DNA from: Planctomycetota bacterium
GTDB taxonomy: Bacteria; Planctomycetota; Phycisphaerae; Phycisphaerales; Phycisphaeraceae
NCBI GenBank assembly: GCA_024276075.1
Contig: JAJRXX010000051.1
Coordinates: 26,779 to 90,778, forward strand
DNA length: 64,000 nucleotides
Direction: 5' to 3'
Numbering within the stretch: position 1 is the stretch's first letter; the number at the start of each line of letters is the position of its first letter. The position numbers were made by a program, and so were the translations under genes. Below, one piece after another: positions 51,802-61,725 of the stretch. Below the pieces are notes generated by a model, which worked only from the letters and a program-made list of their open reading frames with translations, searched no databases and was not told the DNA's origin.

Positions 51802-54468
51802 TTACGCCGCCTTCTTCGAAAAGCCCATCCCTTGGACCGCATCCTGGAGCAGTGTCTTCCCGATTGGCTTGACCAAGTAGCCATCGCAGCCGCTCTTGAC
51901 CGCCTTGAGCTTGTCTGAAGGCGTGTCCAGCCCGGTCACCATGATGACCTTGCTGTGCGATGTGCCGCGAGACTTTTCGGCTTTGCGGATTTCCTTGAGC
52001 ACTTTTTGTCCATCCATGTCCGGCATCTTAATATCCAGGCACACGACATCGAACGGCTTGTCTGACTCCAGCGCACTGCGGAACGCGCTGATCGCCTGTT
52101 GCCCGTTGCTGGTCGTGGTGCACTGACCGAAATCCTTAAGGTGATCCTCGAGCAGGCTCAGGATGGCGGGGTCGTCATCGACAAGCAGGAACCGTGCCGA
52201 ACCACCCGACGTCTGTACCTGGCTGCCGACGGCTTGCGATTTGTTGATCCGAAAACGGCTGAGCATCGATTGAAGGTTCGCCGATCGCTGCGCTAAGCCC
52301 GTCACCGCTTCGGCAGCCTGGTTGGCGCCCTCTTCTGCCTGCGCCGCGATTGCGCCGATCGACTGGACCGTTCGGCTGACCTGCTCGCTGGCGGCGGATT
52401 GCTGCTGGGCAGCAGCCGCGATGGATTGGATCATCCCCGACACCTCCGTCGCGCTGGTGACGATCTGCTGGAGGCTCTGACCCGCCTCTGTGGCGCGATC
52501 CACGCCTCGCGTCACCTGCTCGGTGCCGGCGTTCATTCGGGCGACGGCGTCTTGGGTCTCGGTCTGGATCGCTTTGATTGATCCGGCGATCTCTTCGGTC
52601 GCCTTGGTGGTGCGGTCGGCGAGCTTGCGGACCTCGTCGGCGACGACGGCGAATCCGCGGCCATGCTCACCGGCGCGTGCCGCTTCGATTGCCGCATTCA
52701 ATGCCAACAGGTTTGTCTGATCGGCGATGTCGTTAATCACCTCGATAATCGCGCCGATCTGCTCACCCCGCTTGCCTAACTCCGTGACACTGGCAGCACT
52801 GGCGCTGACGGCTTCGCTGATGGCTTGCATCCCCTCGATCGTCTGGTTGACGACTTCGCCGCCGGTTTGGGCCATCTGACCCGACTGCTCGGCGTTGGCC
52901 GCGGCCTCGCCGCTCTTGCGTGCCACCTCGACGATTGACGCGGACATCTGCTCGATCGCAGACGCTATCTGCGTCACCTGCTTGTTCTGATCGCCCATAC
53001 CTTGTGACATCTCCGCGCTCGACGCGGCGATCTGCATCGATGCCGACGCCACCTCGTCCGACGCCGATGACGCCTCCCGCACTAATGTCTTGAGCGATTG
53101 CGACATATCGTTGATTGAAATGGTCAGGCTGCCCAGCTCATCGTGATTCTGTATCGCCAAATCGTCGCCGGTTAGGTCGCCCTCAGCGATCTCCTTGGCC
53201 CGTGCCATGATTGGGTAAATTGGTTTCACTAGCGCCAACGAGAAGAAGTACGCCAACACCGCCACGACCGCTGCGGTCAAAACGCCTGCCAGCACAATGT
53301 TGTTACGCAGTGCTCGCGCGGGAGCTGTAACCTCCGCCAAGTCTCTTTCCGCCAGGATCACCCAATCGAGCCCTTTCATTTTCAACGGGCTGTACGACGA
53401 CACGACGGACACGCCACGATAGTCGTCGATGACCTCCAGCCCCTCCTGTCCGCTGATCGCCGCTTTTGCCGCATCGGTGTCAATGCGCTGCGTCAGGAGT
53501 GTCGACTCCTCACTGAACCGGCTGTTGGACCGCATCAGATGGTCAGAACCCACAAGGTACGTCTCGCCGGTCTCGCCCATACCGGCGGTCTCCTGCATGA
53601 TTTTCATGATCTTGTCGACAGGCATCTGGAAGATGACGACGCCAACCTTCTTACCGTCGCGGAACACGGGCGAGCCCGTGAAACTGGCCGCTGCCCCGTA
53701 GCTGGGTTCGTATGGCTTGAAGTCCTCGATCACCACGGTGCCCGGCGAATTTATCGCCAAGCACTTTCGGTACACGTCGCCGAAGTTCGTGTCCTTGTAC
53801 GGGCCGTTGAGGAAGTTCGTCGCGTAGTCCGTCTCCTTGAACACGGAGTAGACGAGGTTCCCTTCCAAATCGAACAGGAAAATGTCGTAATAACCAAACG
53901 ACTCGAGGAAGTGGCGGATGTTCGGGTGGTAGATGGCGTGGAGTTTGTTGTATTCGCACTCTTCTTTGGCCCGGTCGAGGTTGAGCTTCTCACCAACGGG
54001 ATTTGGGTTGTTAGCGATGTAGAACGACTGGAGCACGCGTGCCGACGCCAGTTCCGGGATATACGTCGTCGCGCCGCGCCACGGCTGGCCCGCCTCGCCC
54101 AGACGAGGCTTAAACTCGCCGTCGTAGTAGCCCTTGACCGCGTTGTAGACGGCGCTGCCCTGACTGCTGTCCAGGCCCGTCTGTTCGACCACCTGATGAA
54201 ACGCCTCGCTGAACTTCGCCGTCGCTGCGGTGATCATCCGATCCTCAGCGAAGTTAGCCATCTGCTCATGGATAAACCCGAAGTAGTCTTCGATCTGGTG
54301 CTGCCTGTCTATGCGGATCGCGTTGAGCAAGTTCTCTTCCTGTGCCAATAGCGCCTCGTTGCTCTTCTCGATACTGATCCACCCGATCACACCGATCGAG
54401 CTCAGCCCCACGGTCAGCGACAGAAGAATAAGTTTGTTTTTGATCGAAAGGTTCTTAAATATCTTCAT
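51802..54468 (-). CDS. Methyl-accepting chemotaxis protein fused to a C-terminal receiver domain
   Basis: 888 residues from the ATG at 54468, with GAGGGG 9 bases upstream. Two membrane helices (about 12-32 and near 385-410) enclose a large periplasmic sensor region. A HAMP and the signalling hairpin follow, with the conserved tip [19 protein letters not shown] near 600 and [12 protein letters not shown]. After a short linker a receiver domain begins at [15 protein letters not shown], with the phospho-acceptor Asp near residue 812 ([13 protein letters not shown]) and a switch lysine in LVKPIG. No che genes are nearby. The receiver may provide feedback or phosphate sinking at the receptor array. 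Confidence 0.9.
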   Translation of the reverse strand: MKIFKNLSIKNKLILLSLTVGLSSIGVIGWISIEKSNEALLAQEENLLNAIRIDRQHQIEDYFGFIHEQMANFAEDRMITAATAKFSEAFHQVVEQTGLDSSQGSAVYNAVKGYYDGEFKPRLGEAGQPWRGATTYIPELASARVLQSFYIANNPNPVGEKLNLDRAKEECEYNKLHAIYHPNIRHFLESFGYYDIFLFDLEGNLVYSVFKETDYATNFLNGPYKDTNFGDVYRKCLAINSPGTVVIEDFKPYEPSYGAAASFTGSPVFRDGKKVGVVIFQMPVDKIMKIMQETAGMGETGETYLVGSDHLMRSNSRFSEESTLLTQRIDTDAAKAAISGQEGLEVIDDYRGVSVVSSYSPLKMKGLDWVILAERDLAEVTAPARALRNNIVLAGVLTAAVVAVLAYFFSLALVKPIYPIMARAKEIAEGDLTGDDLAIQNHDELGSLTISINDMSQSLKTLVREASSASDEVASASMQIAASSAEMSQGMGDQNKQVTQIASAIEQMSASIVEVARKSGEAAANAEQSGQMAQTGGEVVNQTIEGMQAISEAVSASAASVTELGKRGEQIGAIIEVINDIADQTNLLALNAAIEAARAGEHGRGFAVVADEVRKLADRTTKATEEIAGSIKAIQTETQDAVARMNAGTEQVTRGVDRATEAGQSLQQIVTSATEVSGMIQSIAAAAQQQSAASEQVSRTVQSIGAIAAQAEEGANQAAEAVTGLAQRSANLQSMLSRFRINKSQAVGSQVQTSGGSARFLLVDDDPAILSLLEDHLKDFGQCTTTSNGQQAISAFRSALESDKPFDVVCLDIKMPDMDGQKVLKEIRKAEKSRGTSHSKVIMVTGLDTPSDKLKAVKSGCDGYLVKPIGKTLLQDAVQGMGFSKKAA

Positions 54469-55040
54469 CGTGAAATGCCCCTCGTGGATGTATCTAAATC
54501 CAGCAACACAAACCCGCGTCGAACTAAGTAACAATGTGTATAAACACATGTCGTCAAAAGTACATCGTGGCCTAAGAAGTTCGAATACAAACGTTAAAAA
54601 TTAATTATTATTGGCCTACGGCAATCGTACCCTCACTTAAAACGTTATGACACACACACCGTTGTCCGGATAATGTTGGCCACCGGTGTACAGGCGCAGG
54701 CGTGGCCCTGACGACAACAACGGCGGCGGCAACGCACCACGTCTTGCGAATCCGTGTTAAGGCGTTTATCCCCGCCTCGAACACCAAGCCAGCCATTTGA
54801 CCTGGAACGATACCTAGCTATGCTTTTGTGCCTATAGTCGTCAATGCAAGCTACCGGAGGTCCGGCTGCAGATGCCCCACAAAGTCGGCAATTTTCTGAA
54901 TTTCTCAGACGCCACACCCGATAAATAATCAATTTTTATCGGGCGACCACTGGGCCCGATACACCCGACACTATCCGCTGCCCAAACAAGCAGCCGATGC
55001 GATGTAGCGTTATACCGACACTCACCCAAGGACCCGTATC
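54469..55040. other. Divergent intergenic region between the MCP gene and fusA
   Basis: About 570 bases without a supported gene. A hairpin CCCGATAA...TTATCGGG lies at 54917-54943, about 100 bases before fusA, in what is probably the fusA leader; it has no T tract. Nothing else was recognised. Confidence 0.45.
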
Positions 55041-57185
55041 ATGAGCACCGCCGCCACCAAGGAAGGACAACCCCCCGTAGCGCTTCAGCACCTGCGGAAC
55101 TTCGGCATCTGCGCACACATCGACGCTGGCAAGACCACCGTTACCGAGCGGGTCCTCTACTACACGGGTAAGACGTACAAGATGGGTGAGGTGCACGACG
55201 GCACCGCGACCATGGACTTCCTCAAAGAAGAACAGGAACGGGGCATCACCATCCAATCCGCTGCGACCACCTGCCCGTGGACACACGACGGCATCGAATA
55301 CACGCTGAACCTGATCGATACGCCGGGACACGTCGACTTTACCATCGAGGTGGAGCGATCCCTACGCGTACTCGACGGTGCGATAGCGGTATTTGACGGG
55401 AAAGAAGGCGTGGAAGCGCAATCCGAGACCGTCTGGCGACAGGCGGACCGGTACGGCGTACCACGTATTTGTTTCATCAACAAAATGGATAAGCTCGGTG
55501 CTGATTTCCGATTCAGCTTTAACTCCATCAGAGAACGGCTTGGCGCAAACGCGGTGGCTGTACAGATCCCCATCGGACACGGCAACGACTTCGACGGCAT
55601 CATCGACCTGATCGGGATGAAGGCGTACTACTTCTCTGCTGAAGAACTCGGTGCCAAGGTTGAACAACGCGACATCCCCGATAACCTCAAAGAAGAAACC
55701 GAGGCATGGCGGCATGACCTGATCGAAAAAGCCGCTGAACTCGACGACGCGCTGACCGAAAAATTCCTCAACGACGAGCCTCTCACCCCTGAAGAAATCA
55801 AGGCTGCGCTGCGCAAAGGCACGATTGCGAAGGATATTTACCCCGTCTTCTGCGGCTCGGCGCTGAAGTACATCGGCGTGCAACGCCTGATCGACGCTGT
55901 GATTGATTACCTGCCCAACCCGACCGAAGTCCCCGACGTCCAGGGCACCGACCTGCGCGACAAGGAAAAGAAAATATCGCGTCCCAACGACCCAAACGCC
56001 CCCTTCTCAGCCCTGGTCTTTAAGGTCGTCTCCGACTCGCACGGCGATCTGACCTACACCCGCGTCTACTCGGGAACGCTGGCTAAGGGCACCCGAGTGC
56101 TCAACGCGACCAACGGGAAACGAGAGATCATCAGCCGTATCTATGAGATGCACGCCAAAGACCGCATCCCACGCGAGTCTATATCAGCGGGCAGTATCGT
56201 GGCGTTGGTGGGCTTGAAGAATTCCGTCACTGGCGACACGCTCTGCGACCCCGATGACTCGATCATCCTCGAACGGATGGACTTCCCCGACCCCGTGATC
56301 AGCATGAGTATCGAGCCTGCCACCTCCGCAGACAAGGACAAGCTCTCCAATGCCCTGGTGGTTATCCGACGTGAAGACCCTTCGTTCCAGAGCCACTACG
56401 ACGAAGAGACCGGCCAAACGATCATCGCCGGCATGGGTGAACTGCACCTGGAAATTATCAAGAACAAACTCACACGCGACATGAAGGTCGGTGTAAACGT
56501 GGGCAAGCCACGCGTCGCATACAAAGAGGCGATCGTGGGCAAGGCCGAGGCGCGGGGCCTGCACAAGAAGCAGACCGGCGGACGCGGTCAATTCGGCGAC
56601 GCGGTCATCACGGTCGAACCCTATACCAAGGAGCAGGCTAAAGAAGACGAGATCAAATTTAAAGACGGCATGGCGTTTGAAAACAAAATTTTCGGCGGCA
56701 CGATCCCCAAAGAGTACATCCCATCGGTCGAAGCAGGTTGCAGGCAAACCGCCAAGAGCGGCGTGCTGGCGGGGTACCCGATGATCGGCGTCAAGGTCAC
56801 ACTCATCGACGGGTCGTACCACGACGTCGACTCCTCTCAGGTTGCTTTTGAACAGGCCGGCGTGCTGGCGTTTAAGGAAGCCACACGCAGAGCGAAGATC
56901 CAATTACTCGAGCCTGTCATGAAGGTGTCAGTCACCACGCCCGACGAGTACTTGGGCTCCATCACCGGCGACCTGAACCGCCGGCGCGGGATGATCGTGG
57001 GCACCGAGGAGAGGGGCAACACCCGTATCGTCGTGGCCGAAGCGCCCCTCAGCGAGATGTTCGGCTACTCCACGACGCTCCGCGGCATGAGCCAAGGCCG
57101 GGCGACGTACGTCATGGAGCCGCTCGACTATCGACCGGTGCCCGACAACATCGCCAAGACCATCCTCGAAGGTACCAAGGCTTGA
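55041..57185 (+). CDS. fusA: Elongation factor G
   Basis: 714 residues, AAGGA before the ATG. The translocation GTPase of protein synthesis. GTPase boxes: G1 [10 protein letters not shown]2 [13 protein letters not shown]3 DTPGHVDFT and G4 NKMDKLG. Domains II-V follow at normal length, with [21 protein letters not shown] near the C-terminus. It is not in the usual str operon (rpsL, rpsG, tuf are absent here), so it may be one of several EF-G paralogues. The residues read as a normal EF-G rather than a ribosome-protection protein. Confidence 0.93.
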   Translation: MSTAATKEGQPPVALQHLRNFGICAHIDAGKTTVTERVLYYTGKTYKMGEVHDGTATMDFLKEEQERGITIQSAATTCPWTHDGIEYTLNLIDTPGHVDFTIEVERSLRVLDGAIAVFDGKEGVEAQSETVWRQADRYGVPRICFINKMDKLGADFRFSFNSIRERLGANAVAVQIPIGHGNDFDGIIDLIGMKAYYFSAEELGAKVEQRDIPDNLKEETEAWRHDLIEKAAELDDALTEKFLNDEPLTPEEIKAALRKGTIAKDIYPVFCGSALKYIGVQRLIDAVIDYLPNPTEVPDVQGTDLRDKEKKISRPNDPNAPFSALVFKVVSDSHGDLTYTRVYSGTLAKGTRVLNATNGKREIISRIYEMHAKDRIPRESISAGSIVALVGLKNSVTGDTLCDPDDSIILERMDFPDPVISMSIEPATSADKDKLSNALVVIRREDPSFQSHYDEETGQTIIAGMGELHLEIIKNKLTRDMKVGVNVGKPRVAYKEAIVGKAEARGLHKKQTGGRGQFGDAVITVEPYTKEQAKEDEIKFKDGMAFENKIFGGTIPKEYIPSVEAGCRQTAKSGVLAGYPMIGVKVTLIDGSYHDVDSSQVAFEQAGVLAFKEATRRAKIQLLEPVMKVSVTTPDEYLGSITGDLNRRRGMIVGTEERGNTRIVVAEAPLSEMFGYSTTLRGMSQGRATYVMEPLDYRPVPDNIAKTILEGTKA

Positions 57186-57379
57186 GATATAGTTAGCCCT
57201 TGGCCTTCTAAAAAACAACCACTCGCAATATTGACTGTTTGGGTGCTGATCCGACATCGAGGGTTATCGGTCCAGCTTTACAACGGTTCGACAAGACGTG
57301 ACTGCTCTTAACTAGGCACGGCATAGGGTCGATACCGCTACAAGCAAGCGTTTTTACTTATACGCAAAGGAACGTTCGT

Positions 57380-57736
57380 ATGCCAACCCTCTTTGAGAAT
57401 ATCGGCGGGGCCAACGCGGTCAACGCTGCGGTAGACCTCTTCTACAAAAAAGTTTTAGCCGACGATCGGATCAAGCACTTTTTCAATGATGTGGACATGC
57501 CCACACAGATCGGCAAGCAGAAAAAATTCCTGGCTTACGCTTTTGGGGCTCCGATCAAGTACGACGGGAAAGACATGCGCAAGGCGCACGAACAACTAAA
57601 TCTCAATGAAGAACACTTCACAGCGGTGGCCCAACACCTCCAGGCCACACTGCAGGACCTGAACGTACCCGACGAGTTGATCGGACAGGTGATGACGATC
57701 GCCGGGGGCACGCACGACGACGTGTTGAACCTTTGA
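57380..57736 (+). CDS. Truncated hemoglobin, group I
   Basis: 118 residues, AAAGGA before the ATG. A 2-on-2 globin. TLFENIGGANAVNAAVDLFYKKVLADDRIKHFF-like sequence begins the fold, with the B10-region tyrosine in LFYKKV, and the proximal histidine is in MRKAHEQLNL. The C-terminal helix carries VMTIAGGTHDDVL. The length fits group I (HbN-like). Possible roles are oxygen binding or nitric oxide detoxification. It stands alone downstream of fusA with a gap of 194 bases and is convergent with the sulfatase-like gene. Confidence 0.9.
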   Translation: MPTLFENIGGANAVNAAVDLFYKKVLADDRIKHFFNDVDMPTQIGKQKKFLAYAFGAPIKYDGKDMRKAHEQLNLNEEHFTAVAQHLQATLQDLNVPDELIGQVMTIAGGTHDDVLNL

Positions 57737-57757
57737 GACAAATTTTCTGTACTTCGT

Positions 57758-59125
57758 CTACAACCCGCCGCCCGGCAATGCGCGGATACCCAGTAGGAAA
57801 TCGGCGAGCCGGCCACGCAGCGAGTCCAGCGCGTTTGTCCCTACAGGTGTGTTTACAAGATTGTCACGCTCATCGGGATCGTTAAGACGATCGTAAATCC
57901 CGATCGCTTCCTGACGATCGGTATCGAATACCGCTTTATACCGCTCCGTCTCGAGCATCAGGCGTTTGCCGAACTCACTGACACATCCGGGCCACCCTCG
58001 TCGCTCAAGACGACCACCAGCCAACACCGGTAACAACGACCTACCAACGACTGCTTTGGGCAGATCGCAACCGCCCAGTTCCGCGATCGTGGCCGCCACG
58101 TCCACCGTGCCCACCAAGTCCGGGTACACCTTTTGCTTCACCGGCCCCGGCGGAGTGATGATCACGGGCACCTCGACCGCACCCGTCAGGAACGACCGGT
58201 GCCCCACCAGGCCATGCTCACCGAGCAACTGCCCTCGGTCGGATGCGAGCACCGCCCACGTTTTCGCCTTGTCCTTTCTGGTCCCCATAATCCGCATCAA
58301 TCTGCCGATGCTGTAATCGATCAGGCTCACGCGGCCCAGGTAGTCCGACCGTATCCTGCCAACCTGCTGTGGGTTTAATCGCTGCAACAGCACACGGGGG
58401 TAGTCGAGTTCTGCCAATGCGTCGACGTTCGTCAAATTGGCTGGGACAAATCCCTCCTCAAGGGACTGCGGTGAGACGATGTGTTCAAATAGCGTCGGCG
58501 GGGGCAGGTCGTTCCCGGGGCCGCTGAAGATGACGATCAACGCCCAGGGCCGATCCGTGGGCATGCCCGTAAGCATCGTGCGTGCCCGTCCCGCGATGAA
58601 ACCGTCCACGTCGTACGAGGAGTCGATCACCAGCCGATCGGGCTCGAATAGCCCCTGTTTCTGCCGCCGATCTCGCTGCTGGCGGATCGCTGTATCCATA
58701 CCCTTCGCACGCACCGACGTCATGTACGCACACCGCTTGGCCTGCACCGACTCAACAGGGTCCACGACGACTTTTTCTCGTAGCCAAGGTTGAATGGCTC
58801 CCACACACCCGACCCCGGCAACGTGGTAGCCCTCCCGCGCCAGCAGCGCCGGCCACCCACGGCTCACCATCGCTGTGCCTGCTCGGCTGCTGTGCCCATT
58901 AAGTTGATCGACGTACCCGTGCTGTCTGGCGTGCAGGCCTGTCAGCAGGCTAAGCATCCCACCCGTGTCGGCGGGGCACGCGCTAGTGGCTGACATACGA
59001 ATACCGTGCTGCATCAGTTTTCGGCAATTGGGTGTGCTAAGCGGCCAGGACATGCTGTCATCGAGCGCGTCTGAGCGCAGACCGTGCCCGAGCACGATCA
59101 GAAGATTTCGCTTTTGAAATGCCAT
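57758..59125 (-). CDS. Sulfatase-family protein lacking catalytic residues (probable pseudoenzyme)
   Basis: 455 residues from the ATG at 59125 (GGGGGAG upstream). The fold markers of the alkaline phosphatase/sulfatase superfamily are clear: NLLIVLGHGLRSDAL at the start, SLLTGLHARQHGYVDQ, LASDRGQLLGEHGLVGH, PVIITPPG and TVDVAATIAELGG. However, the metal-binding Asp pair after the first strand is replaced by Gly-His. The formylglycine motif C-x-P-x-R is absent (SACPADTGG, with no arginine). The later DHG motif reads DRG. It is therefore unlikely to be an active sulfatase; it may have another role or bind ligands. Confidence 0.85.
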   Translation of the reverse strand: MAFQKRNLLIVLGHGLRSDALDDSMSWPLSTPNCRKLMQHGIRMSATSACPADTGGMLSLLTGLHARQHGYVDQLNGHSSRAGTAMVSRGWPALLAREGYHVAGVGCVGAIQPWLREKVVVDPVESVQAKRCAYMTSVRAKGMDTAIRQQRDRRQKQGLFEPDRLVIDSSYDVDGFIAGRARTMLTGMPTDRPWALIVIFSGPGNDLPPPTLFEHIVSPQSLEEGFVPANLTNVDALAELDYPRVLLQRLNPQQVGRIRSDYLGRVSLIDYSIGRLMRIMGTRKDKAKTWAVLASDRGQLLGEHGLVGHRSFLTGAVEVPVIITPPGPVKQKVYPDLVGTVDVAATIAELGGCDLPKAVVGRSLLPVLAGGRLERRGWPGCVSEFGKRLMLETERYKAVFDTDRQEAIGIYDRLNDPDERDNLVNTPVGTNALDSLRGRLADFLLGIRALPGGGL

Positions 59126-59183
59126 TCTCCCCCTACACTCACGACGCTCGACCAATTCTATCTATACAAAAATTCCGCCGCCT

Positions 59184-59309
59184 TAGAGCAACTGGCGTCA
59201 ATATTTTCCATCTTGATTGGATCGTAGGTGTAACAAACATCTGTATTTCACGGCTTGCAAGCAAGCCGTGCCACCCGGTCAATGAAGATTAATGACGCCA
59301 GTTGCTCCA
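59184..59309 (-). mobile_element. 126-bp inverted-repeat element, copy B2 (inverted)
   Basis: The reverse complement of copy B1 at 15792, same length, with only three differences by eye, one of which is in the terminal repeat (CTCCA instead of CTCTA). It lies between the sulfatase-like gene start and the PEPCK 3' end, in non-coding DNA. Confidence 0.9.
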
Positions 59310-59545
59310 GCCGCAGATACTTCCTGTTAAAGGAACAATCCCCGGTCCCGCTCGCCCAGGGCCTGCTACAAACTCCTTGCATTGACCGTTATGGGCCAAC
59401 AGCGTCTACACCGATTCTATCCACTCGTACTGGCATGCCCTTGATATACCTAAACCTACATCATGAATAGGTTTTAGGCCAGCCTATTCAACGACGAAAT
59501 CCGCTACCAAATGGGGCGGTATCATCTGGGCAACAAGCGTTGCTG
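59310..59545. other. Non-coding stretch between repeats
   Basis: No gene with a credible start or coding pattern was seen. The whole 59126-59793 gap holds only the 126-bp element, this stretch and repeat R7. Confidence 0.45.
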
Positions 59546-59654
59546 TAATACCAATTAAAAATTAATACGTGCGCGATGTCTGCGAACACGAAGACCCAAC
59601 AGACAAGAACTTACATCACTTACGACTCGCTAGAAATATATGCGGATGCGTATA
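59546..59654 (+). repeat. 107-bp repeat family, copy R7
   Basis: Begins TAATACCAATTAAAAATTAA and ends ATGCGGATGCGTATA. About 108 bp. It lies 140 bases beyond the PEPCK 3' end. Confidence 0.82.
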
Positions 59655-59793
59655 AGTCGAAAAATGTAATGTTTTATGTTTACCACCCCGCTGGTGGTTT
59701 GGCGTTACCCGCGCATCGCTTTCGAGATCGGTGCTGCCGCCGCGCAACACGGGTCCGCTTGCTTACCCAAAGCCCCTGTTTGGCCTACTTTAT

Positions 59794-61611
59794 CTAACCG
59801 GTTTTACCCAATTTTTTTGTAGGTTTTGTAGCCGCACGCAGCCGTTGTGCCAAGCCGGTCAACTCTTGCTCAAGCGCAGGCGGGATGCGATCGCCAAACC
59901 GTGCGTAGTGCTGCTTGATCGACTCGACGAGGGTGAGCCAGCCTTGCGTATCCACCCTCAACAACTCTTCCTCATCCGCCTTCGCCACGGCCAAGCCGTC
60001 GAGGTCGAGGGTACCAGGCAGCGGCAGGTTCCCGATCGGGGTCTGCTGCGCATCGGCTTGCCCGTCGCAGCGATCGAAGATCCACTTGAGCACACGACAG
60101 TTCTGCCCGAACCCCGGCCACAGGGGCCGACCGTTGGCGTCTTTTCGGAACCAATTGACATAGTAAATCCGCGGCATCTTGTCGCCGCCTTTTTCGCCCA
60201 TATCCAGCCAGTGCGCCCAGTAGTCAGCCATGTGGTACCCGCAGAACGGCAGCATGGCCATGGGGTCGATCCGCAACTCACCCACCTTGCCCGCGGCAGC
60301 TGCGGTCTTCTCGCTCGAAATGATCGACCCAAGAAACGTCCCGTACCGCCAATTTGGTGCTTCGTTCACCAGCGGCACCACGCCCGAGCGACGACCACCG
60401 AACAGGATCGCGCTAATCGGCACACCATGAGGGTCCTCCCACTCGGATGCTATCACGGGGCACTGCGATGCGGGTGCGGTAAACCGGGAGTTGGGTTGTG
60501 CAGCCGGCCGACCGCAGCCCGGGGTCCAATCGTTGCCTAGCCAATCTATTAGATGCTCGGGGGGCTGATCGGTCATACCCTCCCACCACACGTCGCCGTC
60601 GTCGGTGAGCGCACAATTAGTAAAAATCGTATTGGACCGGATCGCTTGCATGGCGTTGGGGTTGTTCGCCATGCTCGTGCCGGGCGCCACGCCGAAGAAC
60701 CCCGCTTCCGGATTGATCGCGTACAGGCGACCGTCCTCGCCGAACCGCAGCCACGCGATGTCGTCGCCAACCGTCTCGATCTTCCAGCCCGGAATGGTGG
60801 GCGTCATCATGGCCAGGTTTGTCTTCCCACACGCACTGGGGAATGCGCCGGTGATGTACTTGATGTGGCCCGTCGGAGAAGTGATCTTCATGATCAGCAT
60901 GTGTTCAGCGAGCCAGCCCTCGTCTCTGGCCAACACCGACGCGATCCGCAATGCGAAACATTTCTTGCCCATCAGCGCGTTACCGCCATAACCAGAGCCG
61001 TATGACCACACCTCACGCGTCTCGGGGAAGTGAGAGATGTGCTTATTCTCGGAATCGCAAGGCCACGGCACGTCTTTCCTGCCATCCGCCAACGGGTACC
61101 CCACCGAGTGCAGGCAACGGACAAAGTCGCCGTTGCCCAGTGCGTCAAGCACTGCCTGCCCTATGCGTGTCATGATGCGCATGGAGCACACCACGTAGGG
61201 CGAATCGGTCACCTGCACACCGATGCGGCCGATGGGGCTTCCGATCGGGCCCATGCTGTACGGAATGACGTACAGGGTCCTGCCGCGCATCGACCCCCGG
61301 TAGAGCCGGGTCAATTTTTCTTTCATCTCGGTGGGGTCACACCAGTTATTCGTGGGGCCCGCGTCCGACTCACGCTCGCTACAGATGAATGTGCGTTCCT
61401 CGACCCGTGCCACGTCGGCGGGGTCGGATCGTGCCAAGTAGCTGTTGGGCCGCTTCGACTCGTTGAGCTTGGTAAACGTCCCGTTAGCGACGAGCATGGC
61501 AGCCAACTCGTCGTATTCTGACTCGGACCCGTCGCACCACCGCACATCGCTCGGCTGGCACAGCGACGCCACCTCGTCGACCCAAGGCAACAGGCTCTTG
61601 TTGCTCGTCAT
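59794..61611 (-). CDS. pckG: Phosphoenolpyruvate carboxykinase (GTP)
   Basis: 605 residues from the ATG at 61611 with GAGG upstream. It converts oxaloacetate plus GTP to phosphoenolpyruvate for gluconeogenesis, or the reverse. The P-loop [13 protein letters not shown] near residue 260 contains the hyper-reactive cysteine of the GTP class. [51 protein letters not shown] and [21 protein letters not shown] are further GTP-type blocks, and the length is normal. It is upstream of no obvious partner; the next upstream gene encodes the thioredoxin-fold protein. Confidence 0.95.
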   Translation of the reverse strand: MTSNKSLLPWVDEVASLCQPSDVRWCDGSESEYDELAAMLVANGTFTKLNESKRPNSYLARSDPADVARVEERTFICSERESDAGPTNNWCDPTEMKEKLTRLYRGSMRGRTLYVIPYSMGPIGSPIGRIGVQVTDSPYVVCSMRIMTRIGQAVLDALGNGDFVRCLHSVGYPLADGRKDVPWPCDSENKHISHFPETREVWSYGSGYGGNALMGKKCFALRIASVLARDEGWLAEHMLIMKITSPTGHIKYITGAFPSACGKTNLAMMTPTIPGWKIETVGDDIAWLRFGEDGRLYAINPEAGFFGVAPGTSMANNPNAMQAIRSNTIFTNCALTDDGDVWWEGMTDQPPEHLIDWLGNDWTPGCGRPAAQPNSRFTAPASQCPVIASEWEDPHGVPISAILFGGRRSGVVPLVNEAPNWRYGTFLGSIISSEKTAAAAGKVGELRIDPMAMLPFCGYHMADYWAHWLDMGEKGGDKMPRIYYVNWFRKDANGRPLWPGFGQNCRVLKWIFDRCDGQADAQQTPIGNLPLPGTLDLDGLAVAKADEEELLRVDTQGWLTLVESIKQHYARFGDRIPPALEQELTGLAQRLRAATKPTKKLGKTG

Positions 61612-61725
61612 GACAGCCTCATCTCCGCAGACACTTATCGGGCGCATACCGATGTCTATACAACTTCTGTCGGTTCCTTCGGCTATTAAATATCAATGAT
61701 TTAACCTGCCCGATGCGCAGCGGCG

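Noticed and set aside
53539..54351. A 270-residue plus-strand open frame opposite the MCP gene
   Set aside because: Antisense to a clear chemoreceptor; its Val/Leu/Arg-rich composition is the usual shadow of a GC-rich coding strand.
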